Below, piece after piece: positions 16,977-25,920 of a stretch of DNA of 64,000 bases. The position numbers and the translations under genes are program-made. The notes under the pieces are model-generated. The model ran no database searches. It was not told where the DNA came from and was given only the letters and a program-made list of their open reading frames with translations. Source of the stretch: Nitrososphaerota archaeon (GTDB lineage Archaea; Thermoproteota; Nitrososphaeria; Nitrososphaerales; JACPRH01); the NCBI GenBank assembly GCA_023379805.1, contig JAMCPI010000015.1:1-64000 (forward strand), in the 5' to 3' direction. Positions within the stretch are counted from its first letter, which is position 1. Each line of letters begins with the position of its first letter.

Positions 16977-17963
16977 TCAAGCTTTTTTCCTCTTTCTCAC
17001 GAAGACGAGTGCAGCGACGACCGCTACAGCTACCGCCGCGAGTATAGCTCCTAAGAAGAGTGGTGATATGGATAGACCTAGCAGGCTGGATGATCCTGTA
17101 CCGGTACCCTCTGAAACCTTCACTGTGTAGACATCGCTTTCAACGCGGCCTGAGGAGGCCATTAGCACAAAGTTGCCGGCTGAACTCGGAGTCCAAGTGA
17201 CCTCGTATTTTCCGTCCGCATCAGTAGCCACATTCCCAAGGATATTCCAAGTGGTGTTTCCTTCAGACTTTACTTTAATCGCAACCTCGGCGCCTGCTAC
17301 TGATGGGTCAATCTGGCCGTTAAGCACCAGCGGCGAGGAAACAGTAGTTGCTAAAGCTGAAGGCACAAGTGAGAGAGTCGTTTGCTTAGTTTTTGTTGTT
17401 GTCGTGGTTACTGAGGTTTGGTTAGTGGAAGTCCGCGTTGTAGTCGTTATGTTGCCCATCGTTGTTGTCGTTGTAGTTGTAGTTTTTGTTGTGGTAGTGT
17501 TTTGCGGCATCACATCGGTATTGGAAATTGGCCTCGATCCGTCGGATAAGGAGTGACAGTTGAGACAGAGGGGCATAATGTCGTCGAACTTGTAATATGT
17601 TTCTTTACCGTCTTTGGCGGTTATTCTGAGATAATCGTTATGGTGCGGATCGTGGCAGGTGGTGCAGTACTTGACTTGGAAAGAGCCGCCTTCACGATCG
17701 ATTGTTCCGTTTCGCATTAACGCCATGTGCATACTTTGCTTCGTTACGGTATTCCACTGATCTTGATGGCACTTTTGGCAAACTTTTACATCCTTGTATG
17801 TGTTGTGCCATACACCGGTTTGATGGCACATACCGCAATCGAGTGATGCGTGTTTGCCGGTTAGCTGTCCTCTTGGAGGTGTAACCTCCTGTGCGTAGAC
17901 CGTGCCTACGGCTGTGACAGCTACAAGAAACATTAACGCTAAAACTAAGTGGGCCAACCTCAT
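16977..17963 (-). CDS. Membrane-anchored tetraheme cytochrome with Thr-rich stalk and Ig-like domain
   Basis: A 328-residue surface protein in clear modules. Signal peptide at about 1-24; heme domain with CGMCH, CQKCH, CTTCH and CLNCH at about 40-140; a Thr-rich low-complexity stalk at about 155-205, probably glycosylated; an Ig/Big-like beta domain with a PSSAGNFVLMASSG motif at about 205-285; a C-terminal membrane helix; and a basic RKRKKA tail. The heme domain is paralogous to the neighbouring 141-residue cytochrome. The design puts the hemes beyond the membrane, perhaps beyond an S-layer, and suggests extracellular electron transfer. The start is ATG at 17963. Confidence 0.9.
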   Translation of the reverse strand: MRLAHLVLALMFLVAVTAVGTVYAQEVTPPRGQLTGKHASLDCGMCHQTGVWHNTYKDVKVCQKCHQDQWNTVTKQSMHMALMRNGTIDREGGSFQVKYCTTCHDPHHNDYLRITAKDGKETYYKFDDIMPLCLNCHSLSDGSRPISNTDVMPQNTTTTKTTTTTTTTMGNITTTTRTSTNQTSVTTTTTKTKQTTLSLVPSALATTVSSPLVLNGQIDPSVAGAEVAIKVKSEGNTTWNILGNVATDADGKYEVTWTPSSAGNFVLMASSGRVESDVYTVKVSEGTGTGSSSLLGLSISPLFLGAILAAVAVAVVAALVFVRKRKKA

Positions 17964-18254
17964 ACGTGACTAACCGACAAGCGAGTGGAGATCGACACGT
18001 ATATACATTTTGGTAAATACAGAAGAATCTTATTCACCATCTTTGGGTCATCTGACATATAATACGATGCAAACCCGGTATAATGTTGGTTATTTTATAG
18101 ACATTAGTGCTAATGATTTGGGGTAACACATCTACAAATTTCGGAAAAAAGCCACCTTCAAACTGATAAAAAGCAAACAACATCCGGTCGGGGCTGTACC
18201 ACGCAGAACGTTGTCGAATACGAATTAAGAAAAAGGAAGGAAAAGTGGCCTTCA
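17964..18254. other. Intergenic region, no supported gene
   Basis: A 74-codon frame on the minus strand here has no start support or domain features and is not called. The part next to 17964-18010 is the likely promoter of the large tetraheme gene. Confidence 0.3.
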
Positions 18255-18707
18255 TCAAGGTACAGTAAGAGTGAACGGAGACGGAAACGGTGGGAAAAAC
18301 CGGGCGGGAAGAGTCACACCGAACAGGAGGCCCACCGCAGCATTGATTATTATGAAAACCACTACAGCTAATATTGCTATTGCGATTGCGCCGAGCCAGC
18401 CTGTTTGAAATACCGCCTTATACACCCACAGCCAAGCTAGGAACGCTAGGATAAAGGCCCAGACGTAAACGCCTTCGTGCACAACTGCACCTAGAAACAG
18501 ATCCACAGCCACCAGCACCACGATGTATACAACTGCACCTAGGAATGTTGCAGCCATAGCGCCGCCCAGCGACGCGCGCCCACCAGTCACTATCCCTGCT
18601 GCAAAGTACACCGGTAATGAGATGATTATCCAGAGAATGATTAGCCCCACTAATGTTACTATCAGGTTCGACGTCGAAAACGTAGTTATGATCGAGAGGC
18701 CCAGCAA
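18255..18707 (-). CDS. Hypothetical membrane protein (4-5 helices)
   Basis: A 150-residue, strongly hydrophobic protein with four or five predicted membrane helices and a proline-rich tail (RFFPPFPSPF). The segment SLGGAMAATFLGAVVYIVVL resembles small archaeal membrane proteins of unknown function. A GAGGAAG Shine-Dalgarno sequence a few bases upstream supports the TTG start at 18707. No operon partner. Confidence 0.6.
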   Translation of the reverse strand: MLGLSIITTFSTSNLIVTLVGLIILWIIISLPVYFAAGIVTGGRASLGGAMAATFLGAVVYIVVLVAVDLFLGAVVHEGVYVWAFILAFLAWLWVYKAVFQTGWLGAIAIAILAVVVFIIINAAVGLLFGVTLPARFFPPFPSPFTLTVP

Positions 18708-18940
18708 CTTGCTTCCTCACATATCTTATAACGTCACCCAAATATTTAACTATCAATATGAAATCTTCAACGTGAGATATTATAGAATATTCATCCATTG
18801 ATTAAAGAACATGAGTTGCTCGCAGCATACCCATCACTGACCTTCTGAAGCATTGAGAGGCAGGCTACGCTACGCTAATACGTGAAGATGCTGATGATTA
18901 GCTAAATACGGCTTTTACTTTCCAGAATAGCTGGCGGACA

Positions 18941-19867
18941 TTATTGGATTACGCCGCGCCCAACTATTCTCATCGGTGCATCCAAGTCAAGAATTAGGCA
19001 GGAGTTTCCGGGTTCATAGGCGAACGGTTTGTCGGTTGCCGCGGTCAGATCGTTGCCTTCGAGTTTGAGTTTCACTGGTTTTGCCTGAAGATCTACGGAT
19101 AGGTGGTAGCTGGAGGAGGGGTTGATCTCTCCTTTGTAAAAGGGACTCTTCTCAAACTTTATTTTCAACTCGCTGCCGGTTTTCAGGGTATCCTTCGCAG
19201 CTATAACGTTGCCGCGCTCGACTTCGTCGGCGGTTACTCCTTTCAGTGCTACGCCGACTCTTGCCGGAGAGGATGCTTCATCAACATCTTCATCATGCAT
19301 CTGGATAGATCTCACGGAAACCGGTTTCGATTCAGGGTAAACCATTAGCTCATCATGTTTCTTCAACAGGCCGCGTCTAACAACACCAAGCGCAACCGGT
19401 CCAATACCTTTCACTTCAAAGGCTGCGTCCACAACAATCTTTGTTGCCCCTGTGACTCCAGCCTCCACTACACTGTCGAGTTTACGCTTCAAGTTGTCCA
19501 GCGTTATGAACTCATACTTCTCAAGAACCGTTGACCGAACAATTTTTTTCACATCGTCATCTAAACCGTTCGCAACGACGATGAAGCCCCGCTCCATCTT
19601 TAACGCGTTTAATGCAACTATCTGCTCCCCAAGCACTCTATCAATAGCGGTGACGTTAACTATAGCATACTCTGCGAGTGCAATCGCTTGTATAAGCGGC
19701 TGAACCTTCTTCGGGAAACCGGAGGGAGCGATAAACGAGAATATAGTGTCTGAGAGCTTCCGTTCGTAGAAGGTCATATCTGCTGAAGAGCCTTTCTTAC
19801 CCAGCTCACCCGCGATAGAAGAGTCGCCGAGCACAACAAAATTCACCGATTTCATTATTACCACCAA
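18941..19867 (-). CDS. EF-Tu/SelB-like protein with degenerate GTPase domain
   Basis: A 308-residue protein with the domain order of a translational GTPase. Residues about 1-140 correspond to a G domain but the signature loops are lost: the P-loop position reads GDSSIAGELGKKGSS, the DxxG region reads IAPSGFPKK and the NKxD region reads ANGLDDD. From about residue 145, FEVKGIGPVALGVVRRGLLKKHDEL is a typical EF-Tu domain 2 (compare SelB and EF1A), followed by a domain 3-like beta barrel. It probably does not hydrolyse GTP, so a regulatory or RNA-binding role is likely. Such EF-Tu-related archaeal paralogues are known but poorly characterised. ATG 19867 is used; a later ATG near the fifth codon is an alternative. 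Confidence 0.75.
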   Translation of the reverse strand: MVVIMKSVNFVVLGDSSIAGELGKKGSSADMTFYERKLSDTIFSFIAPSGFPKKVQPLIQAIALAEYAIVNVTAIDRVLGEQIVALNALKMERGFIVVANGLDDDVKKIVRSTVLEKYEFITLDNLKRKLDSVVEAGVTGATKIVVDAAFEVKGIGPVALGVVRRGLLKKHDELMVYPESKPVSVRSIQMHDEDVDEASSPARVGVALKGVTADEVERGNVIAAKDTLKTGSELKIKFEKSPFYKGEINPSSSYHLSVDLQAKPVKLKLEGNDLTAATDKPFAYEPGNSCLILDLDAPMRIVGRGVIQ

Positions 19868-20270
19868 ATTAACTGTATGCTACCGGAAGCTTGGGAAACC
19901 GATCGCTATTTAAATTGAACATACATGTGCAGATGCAGCCTCGACGAGCTCATTGATACTTATCAAACAGTTGATAGATGGGTTTAATCATCGACTCAGC
20001 AAATGTGCGAACTATTCAAGCCTGATTATATTGAACAGATGCTTAATCGACCAAACTCATTACCAAAACCTAGATTAGTTCTGTCTCAATGCAGACCTGA
20101 TTCTTGAACGGGGAAAAAATTCGGATGCAGGCATGTGGCTCCTGCACCCCTAAAGGGAAAATACTGACCAGCCTGTCATCTAAGCCGCCACAACTCCCAT
20201 CGTAGAGATTACTGCATTTGTGTATCAAGCGTAATAATTAATCAGTCATTTCCCAATAAAAGAAGGGGAG
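19868..20270. other. 400-bp intergenic region, no gene seen
   Basis: No stop-free frame of note on either strand. It contains the upstream region of the EF-Tu-like gene and, at its far end, the terminator of the PQQ dehydrogenase gene. Some short inverted repeats (for example GATGCAGG with CCTGCACC near 20124-20150) are present but not convincing as an RNA gene. Confidence 0.25.
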
Positions 20271-20295
20271 GAGACGACCCCAAAGGATCGTCTTC
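20271..20295 (-). terminator. Hairpin terminator of the PQQ dehydrogenase gene
   Basis: On the minus strand GACGATCC, loop TTTG, GGGTCGTC forms an eight-pair stem with one G-U pair that exists only as RNA from this strand, followed by pyrimidine-rich sequence with T runs toward 20255. It lies about 20 bases after the PQQ gene stop. Confidence 0.5.
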
Positions 20296-20310
20296 TTCAG
20301 TATCTTCCAT

Positions 20311-22548
20311 CTACTTCTTTCGCATTACTAGTACTACGGCTGCGATGACTGCGATTACAGCTACTGCTGCTACCGCATAGGTTACTTCTGCAGGTAGGCC
20401 GGTGGTTTGAGTGACCTGTGAGGTTACGGTAGTGGTCTGGGTTTTTGCTGGTTGTGTTGATACTAGGGTTGTTGTGGCGGTGGTTGCTGATGTTGTGGTG
20501 ACTGTAGCGGTTGTGGATGAGGTTGTTGTAACGGTTGAGGTTGTAGCAGTTGTTGTGGTGGATGTTGAGGTGGTGGTGGCGGTAGTGGTTGCGGTGGTTG
20601 TGACGGTTGTTGTTTGAGTTGAGACTCCTGCGGATTGTCCTGATAGACCTATTGCGATTAGTGTACCTGGGTTGGATCCTCCGAATGAGCTGGCTATGCC
20701 GAGCAGTCCGAATATCTTCTGGTCGCCTTTGGAGTCTTGTCCTGTGGTGAACTGGATCTGCAGGTTTGAACCTAGGTTCATTTCGCGTAAGACATTACCG
20801 TTGCTCTTGTCGAAGAATTTCAGGTATCCGTCTGTGAATCCTGCGAATACTAGGTCAGATGTTACAACCATTGCTGCTCGTTGCTGCGATATTGGGTAGA
20901 AGTACTTCCACTTGATGTTACCAGTCGCTGCGTCTCTTGCAACGATGGTTGTGTTGGTTGGGAAGTTGCCCGTAGTGATAGCGGTGTTTACTCCTAGAGC
21001 CGGCGGCAGTGACTTGACGATTGTAGTCTCGAGAGCTGCTGCGTAGTGGTAGAGAGTGTTGGTTGTAGGATCAAAGGACATGTCTGTGGCGAATATTCCG
21101 TTAAAGAAGTTGGGGAAGACATTGCATGGTCCTTTACAGTAGGTGCTGTTGTCTGGAGCGTTCATCTGCCTCATGTCGTAAGTGCTGAATATGTCGTTGA
21201 AGTGGTATCTGACACCGCCTTGGTATGGCTCCTTAGCAGCTGCTGATGTGATTTGTCCCCAAGACATCTCCTCGTCGACTAGATCCTTCACGTATAGCGG
21301 CTTGCCGGTTGCTGCATTAAGGACATTCAAGCGTCCTTCCTTGCATCCCTTCATGTAGACCTTTCCTACATTAGGGACATCCGCCAATATTCCGCTCCAG
21401 TTGCAGTCATAGTCGTAAGGATCGCGCGGGAACGGCTGGAACCACCAGACACGTTTGCCTGCGTTCAGATCGATAGCCATTATAGTTGAACCGTAGAGAC
21501 GTGGACCAGGTGTTGCACCGATCCATGTGTAAGGTCCTTGGTTACCGGTCTGGGTGTAGGCGATACCAGTGTCCTCGTCAACCACTACTTCACCCCAGTT
21601 GGCGGTGACACCTGCAAAGTTTGGTGGAACCTGTCCAGGCTGAGCCCAGTCCCACTCAAGGTTTCCTGGAGCCTTGGCCTGTACTTCGCTACATGGAACT
21701 ACCGAGAAGTACCCTACGTTGCACTCTTGTAGTGCCCAGTCTTTAGTTGGCTTGTCTTGAGGTGGGAAGCTGTAGATTCTCCACAGAACTTTGTTTGGTG
21801 CATCCATGCTTACACCTGTGGTGACATGTCTAGCGTCTCCTCCGTAGATGTAGCTGTGCATAGCACCTGGCTGCACTGTGATGAATTGGCGTCCCTTGTC
21901 ATATGTACCGATGTTGGTTGTACTCATAGTTCCCTGTCTGTACTTGTAGAGGTTGCCAGGAATATCTTTGCAGAGGTCAGTGATGTGGAATGATTGTTTA
22001 CCTGTGTCTGCGTTGATGCCGTAGACATCGCATGCATATCCGTTCATTAGGATTGAGTTACCTGCGGCCCAATATCTGAAGCCGTGTAAGTGAGTTAGCA
22101 GACCAATTCCAGGCAGGATTCCGCCGAAGTCTACAGGGAGCTTCTTCTCAACATCTGTTATGTTGATTGTGTAGTCGTATTTCCAGAGGAGCTTACCTGA
22201 CGCAGCGTCTACTGCGTAGGTTCGTCCATACTGGGTGGCTACGAACACCTTGCCGTTCACGACGATTGGTGGTGTGGTTGAGCCTTCCATTACAATGCCT
22301 TGTAGAGCTGCTACGGCTGAGGATTTACTGTCGAGTGGGAACACCCACTTTAGCTCAAGGTTCTTTACTGTGTCCTTGTTGATCTGTGTCTCAGGCGTAT
22401 AGTTCTGTGCCCATGAGTTGCCGTTTGTGTATTGCCAGTCTTTGCCGTTGCTTGTTCCGGTTGGCGCTGCATATGCGATTGCTGATAAGGTGCTGAATGA
22501 CAGCACCAACAGAATACTTAACGTGGTTATACGATAAGTCGCATTCAT
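20311..22548 (-). CDS. Exported PQQ-type beta-propeller dehydrogenase with C-terminal anchor
   Basis: A 745-residue protein. Signal peptide at about 1-27 (ends AIAYA), then an eight-bladed quinoprotein propeller resembling methanol/alcohol dehydrogenases: tryptophan-docking repeats such as SGKLLWKY, GKRVWWFQ and GNIKWKYFYP, and the catalytic Asp region RDPYDYDCNW. A Thr-rich stalk of about 70 residues and a final GLPAEVTYA plus membrane helix plus MRKK tail fix it outside the membrane. No heme c domain is fused, so electrons must pass to a separate carrier such as the cupredoxin or multihemes in this window. It likely oxidises an alcohol, aldehyde or sugar. The repeats also suit a non-enzymatic PQQ-like propeller, but the DYD motif favours an enzyme. 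Confidence 0.85.
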   Translation of the reverse strand: MNATYRITTLSILLVLSFSTLSAIAYAAPTGTSNGKDWQYTNGNSWAQNYTPETQINKDTVKNLELKWVFPLDSKSSAVAALQGIVMEGSTTPPIVVNGKVFVATQYGRTYAVDAASGKLLWKYDYTINITDVEKKLPVDFGGILPGIGLLTHLHGFRYWAAGNSILMNGYACDVYGINADTGKQSFHITDLCKDIPGNLYKYRQGTMSTTNIGTYDKGRQFITVQPGAMHSYIYGGDARHVTTGVSMDAPNKVLWRIYSFPPQDKPTKDWALQECNVGYFSVVPCSEVQAKAPGNLEWDWAQPGQVPPNFAGVTANWGEVVVDEDTGIAYTQTGNQGPYTWIGATPGPRLYGSTIMAIDLNAGKRVWWFQPFPRDPYDYDCNWSGILADVPNVGKVYMKGCKEGRLNVLNAATGKPLYVKDLVDEEMSWGQITSAAAKEPYQGGVRYHFNDIFSTYDMRQMNAPDNSTYCKGPCNVFPNFFNGIFATDMSFDPTTNTLYHYAAALETTIVKSLPPALGVNTAITTGNFPTNTTIVARDAATGNIKWKYFYPISQQRAAMVVTSDLVFAGFTDGYLKFFDKSNGNVLREMNLGSNLQIQFTTGQDSKGDQKIFGLLGIASSFGGSNPGTLIAIGLSGQSAGVSTQTTTVTTTATTTATTTSTSTTTTATTSTVTTTSSTTATVTTTSATTATTTLVSTQPAKTQTTTVTSQVTQTTGLPAEVTYAVAAVAVIAVIAAVVLVMRKK

Positions 22549-22625
22549 AATTTTCAGCCTCAGTCTTGGGGTGCAAGATATAAATACATGTAAGAAGCCG
22601 TACTAACAGCTATTTCACATAAGTA

Positions 22626-23456
22626 GTGAAAAGGGGCCAGTACACATTGAGATTGCAAAGCGAAGATCTGTTGAAGGATCTTGAGCTAATCGGCTTATCA
22701 AAGCTTCAAGCCAGCGTCTACATAACGCTACACGTGTTGAAGGAGGCCCCAGCGAACACAGTCGCCGAGATCACACAGATACATCGAGCTGAAGCCTACC
22801 GAATCCTGAAGGAACTCACAAGAATGGGGGTGGTAGAACCGGTGATTTCACACCCGGTTCGCTACAGAGCAAAGGGTCCGAACGAAGCCCTGAAGAGCCT
22901 GTTAGATCCGTTTACCCAACATCTTTCTCAACTTAGAGAGGCTAGAAGCAGGATCTTGACTAAGCTAGCTAAGATGCCTTCGCTGAACGATGGCACGGAT
23001 TTCGACAATGGATTTGAGATGCTTGTAGGCAGCCAAGTGATAAAGCGTATGGAGATGATGATCGATAATGCATCCTGTGAGATTTGCAGCGCTGCAGTTA
23101 TCAGTCAAGACGCACTTTTGTTAAGAGAATCGTTCAACAGGGCAGTTGAGGGGAGAGGGGTAAGTGCGATGGTGCTGCTCAACTTCACCAAGCGCGACCT
23201 AGAAGCTGTGAAGCATCTGAAACGAAGTGGGAGAATAGTAATGAGATATAGCGACAAAGTTTACTCAAGATCGCTAATAGTTGACGGCAAAGAGATTGTG
23301 TTCAGCTCTGCGCCAACAGTCGATTCAAGAGACGTGTTTCTCTACACGAGAAACCAGAGGTTCATTGAACATTACTCTCGAAGCTTCGATCTCCTCTTCA
23401 AAGACGGCATACCAATAGACGAGTACATAGAGACACTAGCCGATAAGCCCGCCTAG
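22626..23456 (+). CDS. TrmB-family transcriptional regulator
   Basis: A 276-residue regulator. The N-terminal winged helix (about residues 15-90) shows the TrmB pattern: LIGLSKLQASVYITL, APANTVAEITQIHRAEAYRILKEL and VVEPVISHPVRYRAKGPNEAL. The C-terminal part resembles the TrmB PLD-like effector domain (MIDNASCEICSAAV). Members bind sugars or other metabolites and repress or activate transport and metabolic genes. It is divergent from the PQQ dehydrogenase with a 77-bp gap, so that gene and itself are the obvious targets. The start is GTG at 22626; an RBS is not evident. Confidence 0.82.
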   Translation: MKRGQYTLRLQSEDLLKDLELIGLSKLQASVYITLHVLKEAPANTVAEITQIHRAEAYRILKELTRMGVVEPVISHPVRYRAKGPNEALKSLLDPFTQHLSQLREARSRILTKLAKMPSLNDGTDFDNGFEMLVGSQVIKRMEMMIDNASCEICSAAVISQDALLLRESFNRAVEGRGVSAMVLLNFTKRDLEAVKHLKRSGRIVMRYSDKVYSRSLIVDGKEIVFSSAPTVDSRDVFLYTRNQRFIEHYSRSFDLLFKDGIPIDEYIETLADKPA

Positions 23457-23520
23457 GACAACAACTGAACGTCTTATCACAAAGACTAAACGATACCGGT
23501 TCGAAGGCTAACCGATTCAC

Positions 23521-23745
23521 GTGAGCAGTGCAAATCTTAGAAAGAACATTCTTGTTGGGTCTCGTGTTAAAGTCGTAAAGAAGCAGCATCAGAAGACTGG
23601 TGAGTTAACTGAAGGAATTGTCAGGAAAGTTTTGACCAACTCCGCAGAGCATCCTCACGGAATAAAAGTAATGTTAGAAAACGGGGCAGTAGGCCGAGTA
23701 AAAGTGATTATGAACCCAAACCTTGACGATAAGAGCCCAAAATAA
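23521..23745 (+). CDS. YwbE family protein (DUF2196)
   Basis: A 74-residue protein matching the YwbE family throughout: NILVGSRVKVVKKQHQKTGE, LTEGIVRKVLTNSAEHPHGI and KVMLENGAVGRVKVI. It is a small beta-rich, KOW/SH3-like fold of unknown function found in bacteria and archaea. GTG start. It stands alone after the TrmB gene. Confidence 0.85.
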   Translation: MSSANLRKNILVGSRVKVVKKQHQKTGELTEGIVRKVLTNSAEHPHGIKVMLENGAVGRVKVIMNPNLDDKSPK

Positions 23746-23872
23746 TTAGGGACCAACCGACTCAATTATCTGAACGCGAATGAGATAATTCACACACCTA
23801 TATCCTGAAGAATAGACAGAAATTCTACGCAAGCACTTCCTGCGTGCTGCGTGCTTAATGCCTCTGCTTCAA

Positions 23873-24460
23873 TCAGTCGGTGTTGTCGTTGAAGCGCTGT
23901 GCTGGATGTTCTCTACCTTTATGGCCCTGCGGTACATGTGGATTTGCTTGTTGATCTGCTGACAGTGGATCTGATTGCTTCTGTGAGGGATTGCCTAGAT
24001 TCGATGTGTCCATAGGCTTTACAGATGCGATGTTGCCTTTGTTGAAGCGCTCGCTGAATATGTCAATAAGTGTGGACGGTTGTTGTTGCAAGGGTATTGC
24101 GGCCGGCGGAACAGGCGTTGCAGGTGTTATCAATCCGGTTGATGATACTGTTGCAGTTGGAAGCTGAGGCTGAGGGGGAGAGTGAGGTTCGAGAAGCTGA
24201 GGCTGAGGCATTCTGTTTAGGAGTCCTAGGATTCCAGGTGGAAGCTGCGGAGGAGTGGGTCGTCCTTGGTTCTGCTGAGCACGGTTAAGCAGGTGCGCGG
24301 ATAGTTGAACTTCCTGTTGACTATTTTGATTCTGTGGCGATTGAAGCGGATGAGCCTCCTTCTGAACACCTGAAGTTATTGGCTGAACCGCTGCTGACCT
24401 AATCTTCTGAACACGGTTCTTGATCTCAGCAATGTCGTCCCCAAGTTCTTGTTCCTGCAT
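23873..24460 (-). CDS. Pro/Gln-rich disordered protein
   Basis: A 195-residue frame with a short helical N-terminus (ELGDDIAEIKNRVQKIRSAA) and then a low-complexity body dominated by Pro, Gln, Asn and Leu (for example PQPQLLEPHSPPQPQ), ending in a polar tail. No known domain. It may be a scaffold or interaction protein, or a biased frame without a product. A shorter frame on the other strand overlaps it but looks less natural. The start is ATG at 24460; no clear RBS. Confidence 0.45.
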   Translation of the reverse strand: MQEQELGDDIAEIKNRVQKIRSAAVQPITSGVQKEAHPLQSPQNQNSQQEVQLSAHLLNRAQQNQGRPTPPQLPPGILGLLNRMPQPQLLEPHSPPQPQLPTATVSSTGLITPATPVPPAAIPLQQQPSTLIDIFSERFNKGNIASVKPMDTSNLGNPSQKQSDPLSADQQANPHVPQGHKGREHPAQRFNDNTD

Positions 24461-24656
24461 ACTTTACAACGCATTGTACTGAAAGACCCCTACGTTTCAA
24501 CTTTTCCTTAACCTTAAGCCCCAATTCATACCGTGGTGGAACGGCCAGAACCCGGGACGTTAACGTTGCTTGAACTTTGAGGTGTGAATAGCAATCAGGT
24601 AACGATGCTGGATTGAATCGATATATTTATTTCAACTGAGGTGGGGTTCGTGTGTT

Positions 24657-25133
24657 ATGACACGGCCATCGTGGGATCAGTATTTCATTGAGCTTGCTCG
24701 AAGCGTGGCATCGCGTTCCACCTGTGATAGAGGACGAAGCGGCTGTGTTATTGTGAAGAACAAACGAATTCTCTGCACGGGTTATGTTGGTTCTCCGCCT
24801 AGGATGCCTCATTGCGACGAGGTTGGCCACAAACTTAGGCAAGTCACTGATGACAACGGCAATGTGAGTCAACACTGTGTTCGCACGGTTCACGCAGAGC
24901 AAAATGCGATGATCCAAGCCGCGAGGTTTGGAATATCACTAGAAGGAGCCACCTTATACTGTAAGATGGAGCCCTGCAGAAGCTGCGCTATGAGCATAGT
25001 GGGGGCTGGAATAAAGCGGGTAGTATGCGAGAAGAAGTATCACGCTTCAGAGGACACTAGAGAAATTTTCTCCACCTGTGGCGTAGAACTCGTTGTTCTG
25101 AACGACGATGTCGAAAAATACCCGAATATGTAA
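24657..25133 (+). CDS. dCMP deaminase (ComEB-like)
   Basis: A 158-residue zinc-dependent deoxycytidylate deaminase that converts dCMP to dUMP for thymidylate synthesis. The catalytic site is VHAEQNAMIQAA (zinc His and proton-shuttle Glu) with the second zinc motif MEPCRSCAMSIVGAG. The N-terminal WDQYFIELARSVASRSTCDR and the GYVGSPPRMPHC segment are typical of the dCMP deaminase branch rather than of cytidine deaminases. A GAGGTGGGG sequence upstream and a TATA-like ATATATTTA near 24620 support the ATG at 24657. Confidence 0.93.
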   Translation: MTRPSWDQYFIELARSVASRSTCDRGRSGCVIVKNKRILCTGYVGSPPRMPHCDEVGHKLRQVTDDNGNVSQHCVRTVHAEQNAMIQAARFGISLEGATLYCKMEPCRSCAMSIVGAGIKRVVCEKKYHASEDTREIFSTCGVELVVLNDDVEKYPNM

Positions 25134-25358
25134 GCGTTTGTCGTTCCGTTTTGCATAATAGTCAGTCGGTTGACCAACTAGGATACCGAGAATTCGTGGA
25201 TGTATCCATTGCCAAGGAAAATGTACGGTGACGCACCCCCTTTAGCTCCTCAAAACCTTATATCGATTCAAGAGTTTCAAAGATTCATTAATGATTAACG
25301 AGACAACACTACTTCTTTCTGATTCTTCTATGATCACTGGATAATCCTCTTCTTTAAC

Positions 25359-25604
25359 TTGCTCTACGCGATCGGACGACTCGGCGAAAAAGATGAAGGA
25401 GCCCGTAGGAGAAGAAGATACTATTATGGGATAACTGGTACTCTTATCTTGTTCGCCCTATCGCCTTTCACAGTATCTGCAGTTCTCATTTTGCTAGGAA
25501 ACTTTGATTATGCATTGTACTCCGCCATTGCTGGATACATTATGCTGGTAGTGTTTCTAGTGTTGTTTGCAGGAGTACTTCTATCTAAAACAAAACAAAG
25601 CTGA
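25359..25604 (+). CDS. Small hypothetical membrane protein
   Basis: An 81-residue frame with an arginine-rich N-terminal cytoplasmic patch (ARRRRRYYY) and two predicted membrane helices separated by a short loop. No family recognised. The TTG at 25359 has no clear RBS, so the start is uncertain. Composition and helix layout suggest a real gene. Confidence 0.45.
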   Translation: MLYAIGRLGEKDEGARRRRRYYYGITGTLILFALSPFTVSAVLILLGNFDYALYSAIAGYIMLVVFLVLFAGVLLSKTKQS

Positions 25605-25920
25605 GACGCGACCTATTCAAACTCGGCTGATGCGGGGCTTAGACGAGCGGTTAAAAACGGATGATACAGACGTCGATGCAAATACGTATATAATAATTGT
25701 ACTTAATTAATTGTATAATAATCTATGATACAAAGTAATATTACCAAGTCTGGTGTATTAGCGGCTAGTGTTACCTCGCTTGGCGGGTGTGAAGTTGGGT
25801 CCGCTGCTTTCGAGAAACGTCGCCCTAACCGTTACGATGGACGCGTATACACTATTTAGCATGCGTATATCGGGAGTTTTAGAAAATTATGCCGCGTTAG
25901 CGGCGGGAGTAAGGTGAAAT
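25605..25920. other. Intergenic region with a possible 44-residue ORF
   Basis: TATA-like ATs at 25687-25698 are followed about 30 bases later by ATG 25725, which opens a 44-codon frame ending at TAG 25857-25859. This could be a leaderless small protein, but it has no recognisable motif. The segment just before 25921 carries the AAGGTGA ribosome-binding sequence of the next gene. Confidence 0.25.

Noticed and set aside
18034-18258. 74-codon minus-strand frame after the membrane-protein gene
   Set aside because: No start support, mixed composition and no domain; probably intergenic.
20411-20617. Valine-rich plus-strand frame opposite the PQQ stalk
   Set aside because: It is the mirror of the Thr-codon repeat of the real gene; the same effect produces frames opposite the stalks at 17173-17556 and 60633-60974.
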